Positions 9,801 to 24,800 of a stretch of 64,000 bases of DNA are shown here, in pieces. Every line of letters starts with the position of its first letter. Within the stretch, counting starts at the first letter, position 1. Made by a program: the position numbers and the translations under genes. Source of the stretch: Oreohelix idahoensis (lineage: Eukaryota; Mollusca; Gastropoda; Stylommatophora; Oreohelicidae); contig JAMPIV010012433.1 of assembly GCA_024509875.1 (NCBI GenBank), positions 62,001 through 126,000 of the forward strand, given 5' to 3'. The notes under the pieces are model-generated. The model searched no databases, had not been told where the DNA came from, and worked only from the letters and a program-made list of their open reading frames with translations.

Positions 9801-12800
9801 TGTTCTGTCTCTCTATATACTTGATGCAGGATGTAGTTCTTACAATTTTTCTGGTGCGATCATTTCTCATTCTGTCTCTGCTGGTAATATTATTAATGAC
9901 TTTTCTTAAACATCTCTCATCTCACACGATGTGATTTTCCCCTCCTGTGCTGGGGCCACACCGACCAACATATTAATTACTGTACACAAATATTATTTCT
10001 TCTATTGAGATTAGACATTATAACTTACTGAGCACAGGCGACAAATTCTTCTGTCTTTCACCCACATTAGCTTGTTCTGAAATAAACATAGGTAAATACA
10101 ATACAGTGCTGCTAGTGAATTTGAATGCAAACCTTTTTTCTTCTTGATTGTAAAAACAATAAGGATTATTATGTCATAAAAATTTCATAAATAAAAGCTA
10201 TTTATAATGACAATTTTATAAAGCTTTGCAGAATAAGTACACATGTAGGTATAATTTTTCTTCCAAAATATTTTTCATGTCATCAGTCAGTCACATAGGA
10301 ACCCAGCAACATTTCTCACTATAAAGGATTCATATGCCAACAAGGCAGTCCCTGTTCTAAAATACTAAATAAATACACATAAACTGGTAATATCAGGTAC
10401 TCTTAGAAAAAAATAAAGAAGTAGAAAACTAAACAGAAGTGATATACCAGGTACTCGAGCCCAGGACCATCATTCAAACGGCAACACAGCCTTGCTACAG
10501 AAGTGAATTATGACTATCCACTCCGCTAATAAGGCACCACAAAATATAGTGCTTTGTGGACAGGGGTCATCAGCACAAACCCTACATGTATATCACGAAT
10601 GACCCAGACTAATTATGGACTCAATCACTTCTATAGCTTTCCTATTAACCAGTATAGGCCAGATTACACACGACAAAGGCCGTAATATTGTGTCTAGTAA
10701 ACTATAGAAGAATGAGACAAGTACAGTATAGTGAGGTAGGCTTGTATGGTTTGTCTATTATAATGAAGAGAGAACTGCGAGGCCTGTGAACATTAAATAA
10801 ATACACATAACCAGGTAATAGCAGGCACTCATAGGAAATACAGAAATAGAAAAATAGACAAAAGAAAAACAACAGAAGTGATAGGCTTCCCAGGAACTCG
10901 GACCTTCTTCTTCTTCTTTGATCCTTAGCCGCCGACCGTCAAAGCAGTCAGTGGCCATCACGCCTAGTGGCGTCTTGTAGGGCAACAACAAATTGATTCC
11001 ACTTTGCTCGGTCGGTGGCCATCCTTCGTACAGTGCCCCAACTCTGGTTCATTCTTTGCATCTCAGCCTCCACAGTCCTCCGCCAGGTTGTTTTTGGTTG
11101 GCCTCTCTTTCGTTTTCCTTCAGGGGTCCAAAGCATAGCTGTTCTTGTGATGGCATCGGGGTCTCTTCTGAGGACATGACCAACCCAGCTCCAGCGTCTG
11201 CCAGCTATGATGGTGTGCATGTCCTCTTGCTTGCTACGAGTAAGCAGATCTTGGTTAGTGATGGTATTTGGCCAAAAGATTCGGTAAATTTTTCTTAGGC
11301 ATGTTGTGTGAAAAGAGGACAATTTCGACATTTCCTTCTCTGTAACTCTCCAGCATTCCGCACCATAGAGAAGCACAGAAAGCACACAGTTCTGATATAA
11401 TCTTAATTTTGTGCTGTATTGGGAGGACTTCCAGATGTTGTTTAGGCTAAAGAAGGCTGTTCTTGCTTTATTCATTCTGATGTTGATGTCTCTGCCTGCC
11501 CCGCCGTCTGGTGTTACTATGCTTCCTAGGTATGTGAAGGTATCTGTCTGTACCAATTGCTGATTCCTTACTGATATGGGCTCAGGGTTGCTCACATTGA
11601 GCGTCATGACCTCAGACTTCTTTAAATTGATATTCAAGCCCACCTGCTGGCTAAACTTATTAAGTCTATCCGTTTTTTCCTGGATGTGTTGATGTGAATG
11701 TGCTAGTAGTGCAATGTCATCTGCATATTCCAGACCTTCCAATGTAGAAAATGTTGTCCATCTTATTCCTCTTGGACTGCCCTCTGTTGTCTGGCGCATC
11801 ACCCAGTCTATGACTGTTAAAAATAGAGTGGTTGATAAGGGGCATCCCTGTCATACTCCTGTCTTCACCTCAAAGGTTAGGTTGCTCTGCCCAACACTAC
11901 ACGTAAAGTTGGCATAGAGGCTTTTTATGATTGACACTATGCAGCTTGGAATTCCATAAGCCCTCAGTAAGGAACTCGGACCATGGTGTTTTTATTGTTC
12001 TAAAATACACAGAGTAAGAGAACGAACAAACTTTAGTTTCAACGAGTTAAGAATTGGGTGCAAAGGCACAAAGCAAAAAAAAAAAAAAACCAACATCAAC
12101 AAGAAAAACAAAAAAAAAACAAATCCATGTAGTTTATCAGACAATAAATTGAAACATAATGAGATTAGGGTGGCATATAATCAGAACTCGTGAAGTATTG
12201 ACAGAGACCACAAAACACATAGAGAAGAGAACTGGAATCAAATATGAAAGGGATAAAGAAAACATGGAAAGACCTTGAACAAATGGCACAGGACAGGAAA
12301 GCTTAAAGTGTATTTGATGAATGACAGGGAGGTGAAAAGTACTGATGATGATACCAAAATAAGGTAATAATGATACCAAAATAAGGTAATAATGATGCCA
12401 ACATAAGGTAATAATGATGCCAACATTAGGTAATAATGATGCCAAATAAGGTAAAAATGATGCCAACATAAGGTAATAATGATGCCAACATAAGGTAATA
12501 ATGATGCCAACATAAGGTAAAAATGATGCCAACATAAGGTAATGATACCAAAATAAGGTAATAATGATGCCAAAATAAGGTAATAATGATGCCAAAATAA
12601 GGTAATAATGGTGCCAACATAAGGTAATAATGATGCAAACATAAGGTAATAATGATGCCAACATAAGGTAAAATACCTTTGTAGTCTAGATTTGTTTAAA
12701 TACAGCATTAGTACCTCGGTCATTTAAATATATAAGGTTGTTCTTGTTACTGGTTAACTAGGGTTGCTGATCTTGTTACTCAAATTTGCAGCCAAGCCAA

Positions 12801-15800
12801 GTTGAAGAATTTACACGTTTTGTTGCTGTTGAGTGATGCTGTATAGTATGTTTGTGATTGTTGGGGAGCCCGGCAAGAGCTTTCTTCTTTCTGTGTAGAG
12901 TCCTGGACAAGTGAGCAGCACATGCTGAACTGTCTCGTATGGATGAGAACAGCTGTAGTAATTAGGTTCATGCAAGAGGTTTAATTGTTGAGTCTAGTGT
13001 GCTCTGTTCTTAGCTGGAAGATTGTGCAACATAAGGTACTAGATTTTTTTTTAAATAGGGCATTATTACCTCATTTTACACAGTCCTATTTTGTGAAGCT
13101 TAAGGGATTTCTGCAATTCTGACATGCGTTATCTATACAATTACCTGTCGGTATGATGAGGCAAAGCTCAAAATTTAAATAGTTTATGTTACCTGAATTA
13201 AAACATTGTCAGGATCTAAATGACAAGCAAATTCCAAATTGCGCACAGCGCCATCATGACCTGGTGGTAAAGAAAAGGAAAAATTTCATCTATGAATAAG
13301 TTAACTTCAATAACTAACACATACAATTTGTGAATGATCTGAAAAAGTGAAAAGTTATGCATTTATTTCTTCAATCTGGCTTCATGAAGATTGCAAACAA
13401 ATATTATTAATGTTGGGGTTAACATAAGCCACATGTGAAGTGCTATAACGTCTGGCCACTAGCCTTTAAACTATTTGATTTTCCATTTATTCAAGTGTCG
13501 TGTATTTACAGAAATTCCCCATCTACAATTTCAAAATGTTTCTTCTAACTGGGTTTTCACTACTGGAAAGTTTAACTTCATAGCAGTTCTTCTTTTTGCT
13601 TCATTGTAGGGATATAATACCCTGTTCAACCTGACCCGAGTTGGCCCCTTTAGGTTATAATTGTGGTATATTGTGATTTATTCAATGTTGATGCAAGACT
13701 GATGTTAGGCCCTGAAAAGGACAGCTTTCTGGCTGTCTAGAGTCATCAAGTTTGCTTGTTCCTAATATTATGGCTTCTTCAATCAGTTTGCATCCTTCTT
13801 TGCCAGTGTGTTGCTGTCTTACACACCCACCCTCCCCCAATGTTCTCGCTAGTTTGATGTCAGCCCTGAAAACAGAGAGACCAGCCTGATGATTTTGACC
13901 GTACAAGGGACAACAGTACCAGAGATGATTAGTATACTTGATAGACCCTGAAAGACAGAAGCCTATACAATGTATATGCAGTGATACAATGTTCCAAGTA
14001 CCAGGGATTCTTGCACACTAAGAGCATGTGCAGAAAAGAGGCAGTCAGCAGATACTGTGCTGGAATTCACAAATACAATGACTCTCCCAAGGTGAAGTAG
14101 GACCACAACTATCAAGCACCCAATAAAAATAGAACATGCGGCAACTGCCTCGGAAATCACAGAACAAGGTACCATGATTGTCTTGTATTCCAGGGAACCA
14201 GACAAATACTGTCACGATGCTATTTCGCTGTAAGAGAAACAATTGTTTCTCCCGCTTGTTCGGGAGCCAGAAATAGCCAAATGAAGAGGTCATGTGACCA
14301 GTTGAAATCTGAGCGCGAAAGCCAGGGATTTGGGGATCAGACATTGGTCCGGGGATGACATGTCTACGAGCTGAGGCTGTCTGCCTTTTGATGGAGCTTC
14401 GGGAGACAGCTTGTGCCTTTGAACGCCTTGTCCTGGTGCCAACATGTGTAGGGGTAGTAAGCTTCAGGGTGATGTAGATATTTCGTATTTGGAAATGTAA
14501 GTACGATCGATTTTTGGCAGTTATTATTCGCCATTTGTACTTCATCTGGTTCGCCGCTTATTTGTGAGCAAAATTCATAGTGCAGGAATAGGTTGCGTTG
14601 TCGCCCATGTTCTAGTGCCTATTAACTTGTAGTGCTTATGTGGTGATTCATTGTACTTCCCATTATGGCCGATTGTTGGCAAAGTGATGTTTTGATGAAT
14701 ACAGGGAAGCTCACTGTTCAGCAGAGTTATTTCTTGTGTCAACCAGTGTGCGTGTGGTCATTCCATAGTGTATACGAGTCATAGAGTTTTTTTCATAGAG
14801 TAAATCCACATGGCAATGGTACAGCCTTACGAGTGAGGAAGATAGAGAGCTAGCACTTCTCCCACCCGGTTAAACAGGCGTCTGACATATACTAAAAGTG
14901 TACATCAGAAAGGGCATACCTTACAGAGAGGCAAAAAGAGTGACAGCAAGTGCACTGTCAACAACAAAGCATGAATACAGCTTAACTTCATAGCAGTTCC
15001 AGGTCTGCAACCTTTTATCAAAAATTCTGAAATTTGAAAAGCTTTACTGAAGAATACGGTGTCGGAAACAACCATTGTATATGATTTAAAGAAACAGAAA
15101 AATAAGTTGAAATTTTGCCCTGACAGTGATGACTATAAATTAATGGTAAATAAGAAAACTGTTCTTGTTTTGGCTGGTTGGTTGTTTGGTTACTGTTGGT
15201 TGTTTGGTTACTGTTAATTGGTTAGAATCAGTGTACCATGCCTCATATGGATGTGCAGTATATGATATCAGAACCAAAGAAATGCATGGTAAAATCGCTG
15301 GTTTATTTGTAAATAAGCTGTTGCAGTAAATTTTCTAATAACCTAAATTGTTAGGGAACATTGTGGAGGCAACAAGGAGATGTGACAACTTTATCCTAAC
15401 ATTTGAATCCATGGAGGAGCACTGAACAGTGTACCAGACAGCACACAGTATGTTTTGTTTTCTTTAATTTACGAATAGTAAAACTGCTGTCACAGACCCT
15501 ACTAGGGTGTTACCATAATATAGGGTGCATGTACTGTACTACCATTGTGAAATATGAAAAATTCAGAAACACATCTGGTCTCAGGAGTTTAGGATAAAAG
15601 GTCACACACCCGTATTTGAAAACACCAACCAATAAACTTATATGCATAAAACCCTCTCAATATTCTCATTTAATTGTACGTGGTGACAAAAAAGGTCAGA
15701 AATAGAGTGCCACTCTACATGAGTAAACCAAAGGCTGATCACCCTGTTCTACCTCATCTTCCGTGAATTATTATAACTCATATTTGTACATTTTGCCTTG

Positions 15801-18800
15801 TAGCCCCTTGCACATGCATTTAGTCAAACAGTATTTAACAAGAACAAAAGTTAATATATAGTAATTAGGAGGGTGAAGGTCTGATGATGTTCTTACAATA
15901 CATATGACTTATGGCAAGTGAAAGACACTTAAATATCTAACTGGAAACGCCAGGCCTTTATAACCCTCCCCCTGAATATTATTTTTGTTTGGTTTTGTTT
16001 TGTTTTATCTCATTTTTGTTTGTTTGGGTTTTTTTTTAACATTCAAGCAAATTTGGTAATTTTAATTTGCCATAGTTACAATGATTTCACAGATGTGATG
16101 CCAATTTCCCATATTGGCAGTTGTTCATCTTATGTGGAATTGAAAACACTATATATCCTAAGTATATCCCATCAGAGGTTGAACGGGATATTTTTCATCA
16201 TTAAAATAAAATTAAAAAAACATGCTTTCAACCAAATCTCTTTAAACTTTCCTTTCACGACACTATTTCCTTTCATGAAACTTCATTACATTTGTGATTT
16301 CTGCCCTCCATTTTCTTCTCCTACTCATGTTTTACCACTGTCTGAAAGGGGAGCAAAGAATAGTTACACTGTGACCTACTATGCATATCATATACAGTGA
16401 CTAAGGAGGATTGGGCATAGAGCCACTTACCCCATCCCATAGAAATTTTAAACCACAAAAAGTTTTACACAACATGGACAGGTTAACTAACGGAAATAAT
16501 TTAACTGAAGTTAATGAAAAATGGAAGATGTACCTGGCCACAAAAGTGTACTTTCATTGAGTCTGATCAATTTATCCAGGGATGTAAGCATTGTTGATGC
16601 TGGGCCCTCAAATAATCGACCTGTGAAACAAGAAATTCACTATATGTGTGGAAAGAACACCCCTTTGCTTAATTTTATCATACATGAAGCATCCGCCAGT
16701 AGTTTTATATTACCGCACACTACACATCAACAAATATAAGGTCTATATCAGGGATTGGCATAAGGTAGATACTACCTACCAGTAGATCAAAGGGGATATT
16801 TGGTAGATCTATAGCTGCTGGAGGAGAAAATATACCTACCCCTCATTCAAAGTGAAAACTCACAAGCTAGCTTAATTCACTTTAACCGTGAATGGCAGGA
16901 GATAAGAATGTGATCTGTTCTCTGAAGTGAAGTTTACATTTGGTAAAATAACTTTTAGTTTGAAGTGAAGTTTATGTTAAGTAAAATATCATTTAGTTTG
17001 AATTATCTAAATCTCTGTTGATGAGATTACAGGAAGTAGATTGTCTGGCAAAAATAAAAGTTACATATAGGCTGTATTTATTCCCAGCTCCAGATATTCT
17101 AAAACCTGACATCAAACATGACTTTATCAAAAGTTGATATTTAGAACCTGACATCAAACATGACTCTTATCAAAGGTTGATCTTTAGAACCTGACATCAA
17201 ACATGACTATCAAAGGTTGATCTTTAGACAGCTCAGTATTTCAGCAGCAGATTTCCACAGCTCCTGGGTTGTCTACCACTGGTCCATATTATATGCATTC
17301 TGAATGTATCTGACATTTACTATGACGTCCTCAGTATCATAGAAATAATAGTTGTTAAACCTGATTTTTTTCAGAACCTGGCTCACCACATATTTATTTT
17401 ATTTGATATCCTTTGCTTTGTTATTGTTAGTTTTTTAGTGTTGATATTTCAGAAATGAGGTATCTGAGGCAGGTGGCTGAAGTAACAAGAAAAGACATGG
17501 TCCACAACCAGATGATACGTCAAGGCCTCAAAACCTAGATCCCGCAGACCCAAGTAGAACAGTCCCAACTAAGATGGTTTGGCCATGAAAGCAGAAGATC
17601 GGCTACCATGACAAGTATGAGAAACCAAGAGCCAGGGATTGAGACCTCCAGGATGACCCAGAGTTCGCTGGGAGGACAACATCAGACAAGCCCTGAAGGA
17701 CCGAGGACTAGATTTGAACCAGGCCAGGAGTTTGTGACTGTGGCTTATGAATGGTAATCCTTATATGCCCAGTGTTTCTAGTGCATTGTTCCTTTGTAAA
17801 ACTCCCATACCATTTTTCATTTGTTTTGGTTTGGTTTTTAAGGACTATCTTTATTGCACACGAACAACGCCATCAGTGCTCCGATCTTCTCCCTTAGATC
17901 ACACAAGGAGGATCTCAGCGCAGTGCATGAACTCCATAGCACCAGCGAGAATCCCAATGTGTGTATATACTGTATAGGAATCACACATTCTGTAAATATT
18001 TTTGTGGTGGGTAGGTTTCCTAATTTTTAAATTTTGCCAGAGCAGTGGCCTTATGGCCTACTCTTTATGATTTTTCAACTGCTGTGGGATCTTTTTAACG
18101 TGCGCAACTTGCACATGGGACCTCTTATTTTTTCACCCGGCACCCGATCTCACTACCCATGAGACCAGGGGGGAGTATGACATAATTAGGACCACTCATT
18201 CTGAAAAAAAATTTGCATAAATTATGATTCCTCAACTGGGTTTCGAACCTGGTACCTCTTGAATACGAGGCGGATGCCATACCTCTTAGCCACTCCGACC
18301 CCTATTTGTTTTACACATGCCAAAAGGATAACACAAACAAAGGGTGTTAAACTGACACAACACATGATTACTGCTTAAGTTATCTGGACATAAGCCAGCA
18401 TGTAAATGAAATGAGTTTAAGTTCATTACCACATCCAGCAAGGAACAGACAGTCACCAGAAAACAGGCTGTCACTTGCTCCAAATGTACTGCCATCCAAA
18501 ACATATACAATATGTCCAACAGTATGGCCGGGTGTAAACAGAACTCTAAACTTCAGATCTCCAAACTCTAGTCTGTCACCATCAGAAAGTGTGCTACAGT
18601 TGGATCAAAAATGAAAGAAGAAACAGTTTTGTTAAAACTGTGAAGAATCATTATTGTCCTTTGTGTTCCTTACAGAGCATGGAGCCACCACTGTAGCTAG
18701 TCCCGTTACAGGAAGCCTGTACCAAGCATTCACATGCTCTGGCAGCGGTAGTTTCTTTTGCAATTTGTTTTAAATAATAATAATAATTATGTTGTATTTC

Positions 18801-21800
18801 TGTAGTTAATTTCTTTATTTCCCATGAGTGCCTGAAACATACCTTTATGTGTGTATTATTTATTTCCTGTTTATAGGCCTTGGGTTTCCCCTCATTGTTT
18901 ATTTTAATGCAATTTGTTTTACATGATGAGGTTGGTCACTTGTAAGACATGAGGAGTTGAAAAAAAGGTATAATATTGTAAAATAAGACATGATATTGTA
19001 AAATAAAAACAACTACAATTTGTCAAAACGTTATTTGCAAGCCTACAAAAAATATCAGGGAATCCTTCGAGCTGCTACCAGCATCTTGAAGGAGATAAAT
19101 CGTACCAATTAACATTATAAAACGTGTGACCGAAAGCAGCTTAGCAGATACTTAAAATTTCACACTAGTTACAAAAAAAAAAAAAAGGGTTTTCACAACA
19201 ATTTTATAGCAAAGAACAAAATGAGAACACAGGAAATCATTTATGATAATAAGGTTATGTTACTGAGACGAAAGTGGGAGACGTCTCTCTATCCCTTTAG
19301 ATTACTGAATTATTTAACATTCCAGAAGGAAAAATGAATTTATATAATATTCTTTCAGTTATCTGAGAAGGAAATTTGAATTTTACTATTCATAAATTGT
19401 CCTGTGTAGTTCTCGGGGAACTCTGAAGAGACACAGAAAGAACAGGATTACTGCCCCCTAAGCCATGTTGTATAAAGCGAGGTTGTAAGTGGGGCTGGCA
19501 ACCTCATTGTGTCAAATAAAATGCTACAGAAACCACAACTACAAGATCATGTGACTGTAGGCTTCCTGTATGAGGACCAGCTAAAGTGGTGTCTCCATGC
19601 TCCGTAGGGACTGCAATCAAAATTGATGATGAAGATAATAAATTAATGAAAAGAAAACATACTGTGTGCTGTCTGGTACATAGTCCAGTGCTCCTCCATA
19701 GATTTGAATGTTGGGATAAAGTTGCTGCAGCTCCTTGTTGCCTCCACAGTGGTCCCTGACAATTTAAAATCCAAATTTATTAGAAAATTTACAACCACAG
19801 GTTATTTACAAACGAACGAGCTGTGTTATCAACTGTTGCTATGCATAGAGGCATATCTGGAGTCATCTTTATATGACCACCAGCTATGCACAATGCTACA
19901 AAATACATATGAGGAAGTGAACCTCTGTCTGTGAGGCTCAATACACCCTCATTGACTCATGAAATCATCCACACACTTTCAGGGAATCCCCCTGTGGTGA
20001 AACTTGTTAAGAACCCAGCATTGCACGCTAAGCTTGGAGAAGTCACTTGAGCCCCAGATGTGATGCTTTGGCTGCATGTAGGATCTCACTATGGACCTGG
20101 TAATTGGCAGGGGAAGCTGAGAGGCGGCTCTGTGCAGGACGTGACAATTCCTTGGGAGAGCCCAGAGCCAGACCACAGTATTTTAGCACTTGGGGACAGA
20201 TTCAGCCAGCACTTAAATGACATCGCTCAGCAAAAGTCAACACCAGTGGCTATACACTTCAATGGTCCTGACCACCATGGTCCCATCGACATCCAGGTCA
20301 CAGCGATCCGATCCTGCTCCTCTGACACTGCCAGCCGAGAACAGCTTGAGAACCGTCTTATCCACCGCATGGGGTGTCTAAAACCAGCCGGTCTCAACAC
20401 TTTTCACACCTTTGTCTGAGGTCACCCTCTCCTCTCTTGCTCTATTTTACTCTTTCCACTCTTATCCTATTCTTCTATTTGTATGCCATATACATTTTTT
20501 TATTTCATATTTATTTATCTCCCACTCATTCTGTCCCCTTCTATTTCCAGTCCCCACTTTTATCACGTTGGGTAGCTTATTTTCCGGTTTCGTTTTTTTA
20601 ATTTCTTAGTATGCATTGTGTACACCCGGCGGCGGAAGTCACTTTCTGTTCAGCCACGCGCTTATCAACAGACAGCGACTTTGATAGAATTTCGGTTCTT
20701 GCCTTCAGGGAAGTACCCAGTTTTTATTTTATTTAGTTTTTATGTGTCCTATCTAGCCTTCACTTTCTTTCCTTTCCTGACGAAGGCCTTGTGGCCATAA
20801 CGTAGACTATTTTCTTTGTCTTTTGTCCTCGTAAGACGAATCACCTTTTTTCGATTTTTTTTCAAACCCATCCATCGTATTCCACGTCTTACCGCAGTTC
20901 CCCTCCACTTCCTCGATTATATATATATTTTAGCACTGCATAGTTGGATGGCCCCCTTGGATGGTGGGCAATGCAGAGTATGCCACACACTTCTTACTCC
21001 TAGCTTGGGACCAGATATGATGATCCTATGCAAGCCAGGCTGAAGAAACTGGAACTCATGACTTCAGCTCAGCAAGTTTCAGAATGGCAGAAAAGCCATA
21101 GGAAAAGCCTAGATCTACAGTGTAGATAACACCAAGAAGCCTTCAACTCGATATTGGCTGCAGAAGAGTGAGTAGCTCAGCAGCCCTAGTTAAACAACAA
21201 CAACCAAGTGTTGCTTTGGTTCTGATATGATATACTGCACAGCCTTATGAGGCATGCTACACTAATTCTAACCAAACAACCAACAAGAACAAGAAAACAA
21301 CATACCTTGTAATCAAAGTAACATGAACCAAACTACAACCGATGCATCAAAGAACAAATCAATGTTGGAGGTCGGAGTGGCACAGAGATATTCTAAAGGT
21401 ACTGGGCTCAATTCCAAGTAGAGGGAATATAATTTATGGACATTTTTTTTCTGAACCAATGGTCCTTATGATGTCATACTCCCACCTGGTATCCTGGGTA
21501 GTGAGATTGGATGCCTAACCTTCTCGGATAAGGGTGAAAAAATAGTTCCCATGTGCAAGCTGCGCACGTTAAAATCCCTCAGCAGTTGGAAATCGTAAAG
21601 AGTAGGCCATAAGGCCACTGCCCTGGCAAAATTGAACAATTAGAAACACACCCACCACAAACATATTTATAGAATGTGTGATTCCTATATACACACATTG
21701 AGATTCGTGCAAAGTGCTACAGAGTTCGTGCACTGTGCTGAGATCCTCCTTGTGTGATTTAAGGGAGGAGATTGGAGCATTGATGGAAGTTGTCCTTGTG

Positions 21801-24800
21801 CATAAATATAGTCCTTAAAACCAAACCAAACAAATCAATTAAATTTAAAAAATGAATCAATCAAGCACATCAACATGACACAAATCTTTTCTCAGTGGCC
21901 TGACTAAAAATTATAGTTTCCCCAATAATAAGACAACACAATCTTCAGTTTCACTTTTTGTCATGTACCTTAGATTTCTGGCTCGAAATATTAATGTAAA
22001 ATTAATGATTGTAACAAGCTGAGATTGAAAATCATAGGGTGTTTAAAGAACACTACTTGGCTAATGACAGCATTAAAAAAAAAAAAAACCTATATTTCTA
22101 GTGTATTTTCCTCAACATGACAAGGTAATATGTGTTATCTCAAGTAACTGGGTTTAATTCTCTAACATGCCTACGCTGTTTTTTCATGTTCCTCTTTTCT
22201 TTTGCTGTTTACAGTATGTTGTACAAGTGCAGATATCTACTTGAATTTTAAAAAATTAGACCCCTCACATATACCAAAGAAAGACAAGGACCTGAAAGAA
22301 CCAAATGGCTACAGACCAGTCAGCCTACTAAGCTGTGTAGGTAAACTGATGCAGAGCATGATTAATACCAGACTGATGTGGCACCTGGAAAACAAGCACC
22401 TATTAACCCCTCAACAAGCAGGATTCAGACAACACAGATCCACTGAAGATACATATATAGCTCAGGAAATCAAAGATGCCTTCCAAGAAAAAAAACACAT
22501 GCTAGTGGTTTGGGTTGACTTAGAAAAAGCTTTTGATAAAGTATGGAAAGAGGGATTGAAAGTCAAACTGCACAGAAGTGGTGTGTGTGGGCGAATGTAC
22601 AAATGGACTGGCCACTACCTTGAGAATAGAACCGCCAGAGTACAGCTACAGGGACAGACTAGTAACAAGTTTATATTAGAGCAGGAGGTTCCACAAGGAG
22701 GAGTCCTGTCACCTACTCTGTTCATTGCATGCATACATGACATAACTGACAATATTCCAATTCCAAAAATAACACACCAATGCCTCCTTTGCAGATGAAT
22801 TAGCCTTGTGGATCTCTGAAGAGTATTTCACTACTGCAAACATTCGGATGCAGCAAGCACTAACATCACTGGAAGAGTGGATCAAAACATGGCTCAAGAA
22901 GATAAATGAAGGAAAAGCAAGGTACACAGTATTTACCCTCTCTCATAAACCACAGAGCTCCAAACTAGTGCTAAACAGAGAAAATCTACATTTAAATGAA
23001 AATCCAAACTACCTAGGCATTACTTTTGATCACCGTCTGACTTGGAAAACACAAGTTGACAGAAACTGGATGATGGCAAGGCAAAGAATGGTAATCATGA
23101 AAAAACTTCCTGGAACATCTTGAGGTGCAGATGAGAGAGTGCTAAAGACGTTATACACAGAGCGACTGAGACCAGTCCTAGAGTATGGCTTTGCAGCATG
23201 GGCAACAGCAGCAAAGTCAAACTTCGACAAAATTAGCAGACTCCACAATCAAGCAATGAGAATTATAACGGGCGGCATGAAGACAACACCTATAAAAGAA
23301 CTAGAAAAGAGTACATGCCTCCAGCCAATGGAGGATAGAAGAGACAGCAGGGTTCAGCAACAAGCTGAACAATTCAAGAGACTAACAGATCATCCAATGT
23401 GCCATAGAATGAATGCTCTTAGAATGCAAAGACTCAAACGAAGCAACTTTGTACAATCAACCAAACCACAGATGGGAGCAGTTTCCATAAATGCAATATC
23501 AACTATTAAACCCATCTACACTGCACACAAGCTTCCAGTTTGGAAACAACATCATTTTCCTGAAATGATAGAAAACATTCCTGGAATTGAAAGAAAAAAA
23601 GAGCCAATAATAGAGAGAAAATCCATAGCAACAAAATACATAGAGAAACATTACCCACGCAACACCTGGACCCATGCATACAAAGATGGATCAGCAACAA
23701 ATGCAACAGATAATGGAGGTGGAGGTGTCTTTCTGACCTTAAGCACTGGTGCTCAAAAAAAAGCTGTCAGTGACAACAGGACAATTCTCAAGTAACTTCA
23801 GAGCAGAGGCAGAGGCCTTGAAAACTGCAGCAGAGGTTATAATGAGAGAGGAAAGCACAGAGACTCCTTTACCGATGCACAGTCAGTAATTGCAGCACTG
23901 AAAAGCCGAAATAATACTGACCTGGATGACCTCAGAATAGTGCTCCACAAACTATGTCAACGATTCATAAATATTGTGATCCAATGGATCCCATCTCATT
24001 GTAACATCACCGGCAATGAAGAGGCTGACAGATTGGCAAAGGAAGGTGGAAATCTACCTCAGCCTGATGCAAGCGTAACTTTTGAGGAGGCAAAGAGTTT
24101 TATCAGAATCAGATACAGAAACAAATGAGATGTAGAGCATCCAGGTCATACACAAAATGATGCATACTACCAGCTCAACAGAAGAGAACAAATGGTAATC
24201 TTCAGACTCCGCACTGGCCACAAAAGATTGAGATACCATCTATTTAACAAGCTAAAGATAGGAACTACCAATCAGTGTAACTATGGCACTGATAAAATAA
24301 CTGCTGAACATTTGCTTCAAAGTTGCCCAACATATGCGGAACAGAGAATGCACATATGGCCGACTTACTTAATTACTTACTTAGCCGTTCCCCTTCTACC
24401 GTGAGGTGTGGAGGTTTGGAAGAGAGAGTGCCAGACTATCCTATCGGCTGTCTTCCTCCTAGCCTGGTTCCATTCTAGTCCTCGGTCCTTCAAAGATTGT
24501 CTAATGTTGTCCTCCCAGCGAATTCTGGGTCGTCCTGGGGGTCTGGATCTCTGGCTCTTTGTTTCCTATGCTTGTCGTGGTAGCCGATCTTCTCCCATTC
24601 TGCAGACATGGCCAAACCATCTTAGTTGGGACTGTTCTACTTGGGTCTGCATGGGGTGGGATTTTAGGCCTTGATGTATCGTCTGGTGCGGACCATGTCT
24701 CTTCTTGTTACTTCAACCACCTTCCTCAGATACCTCATTTCTGAGGTTTGGATCTGGCTTTTGTGGGTTGTAGTCATTGCCCATGACTCGCATCCATATG

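Noticed and set aside
12137..12723. 160-175 codon minus-strand frames reading [16 protein letters not shown]
   Set aside because: Product of the 22-bp minisatellite.
14045..14545. 166-codon minus-strand open frame
   Set aside because: No recognisable domain, no splice pattern, and it lies within an intron; noted only as a GC-richer stretch.
18235..18303. tRNA gene on the minus strand (also at 42240-42300, 45520-45570, 59685-59720)
   Set aside because: A and B boxes belong to SINE heads with long shared bodies; cloverleaf pairing is incomplete and copies are repeated.
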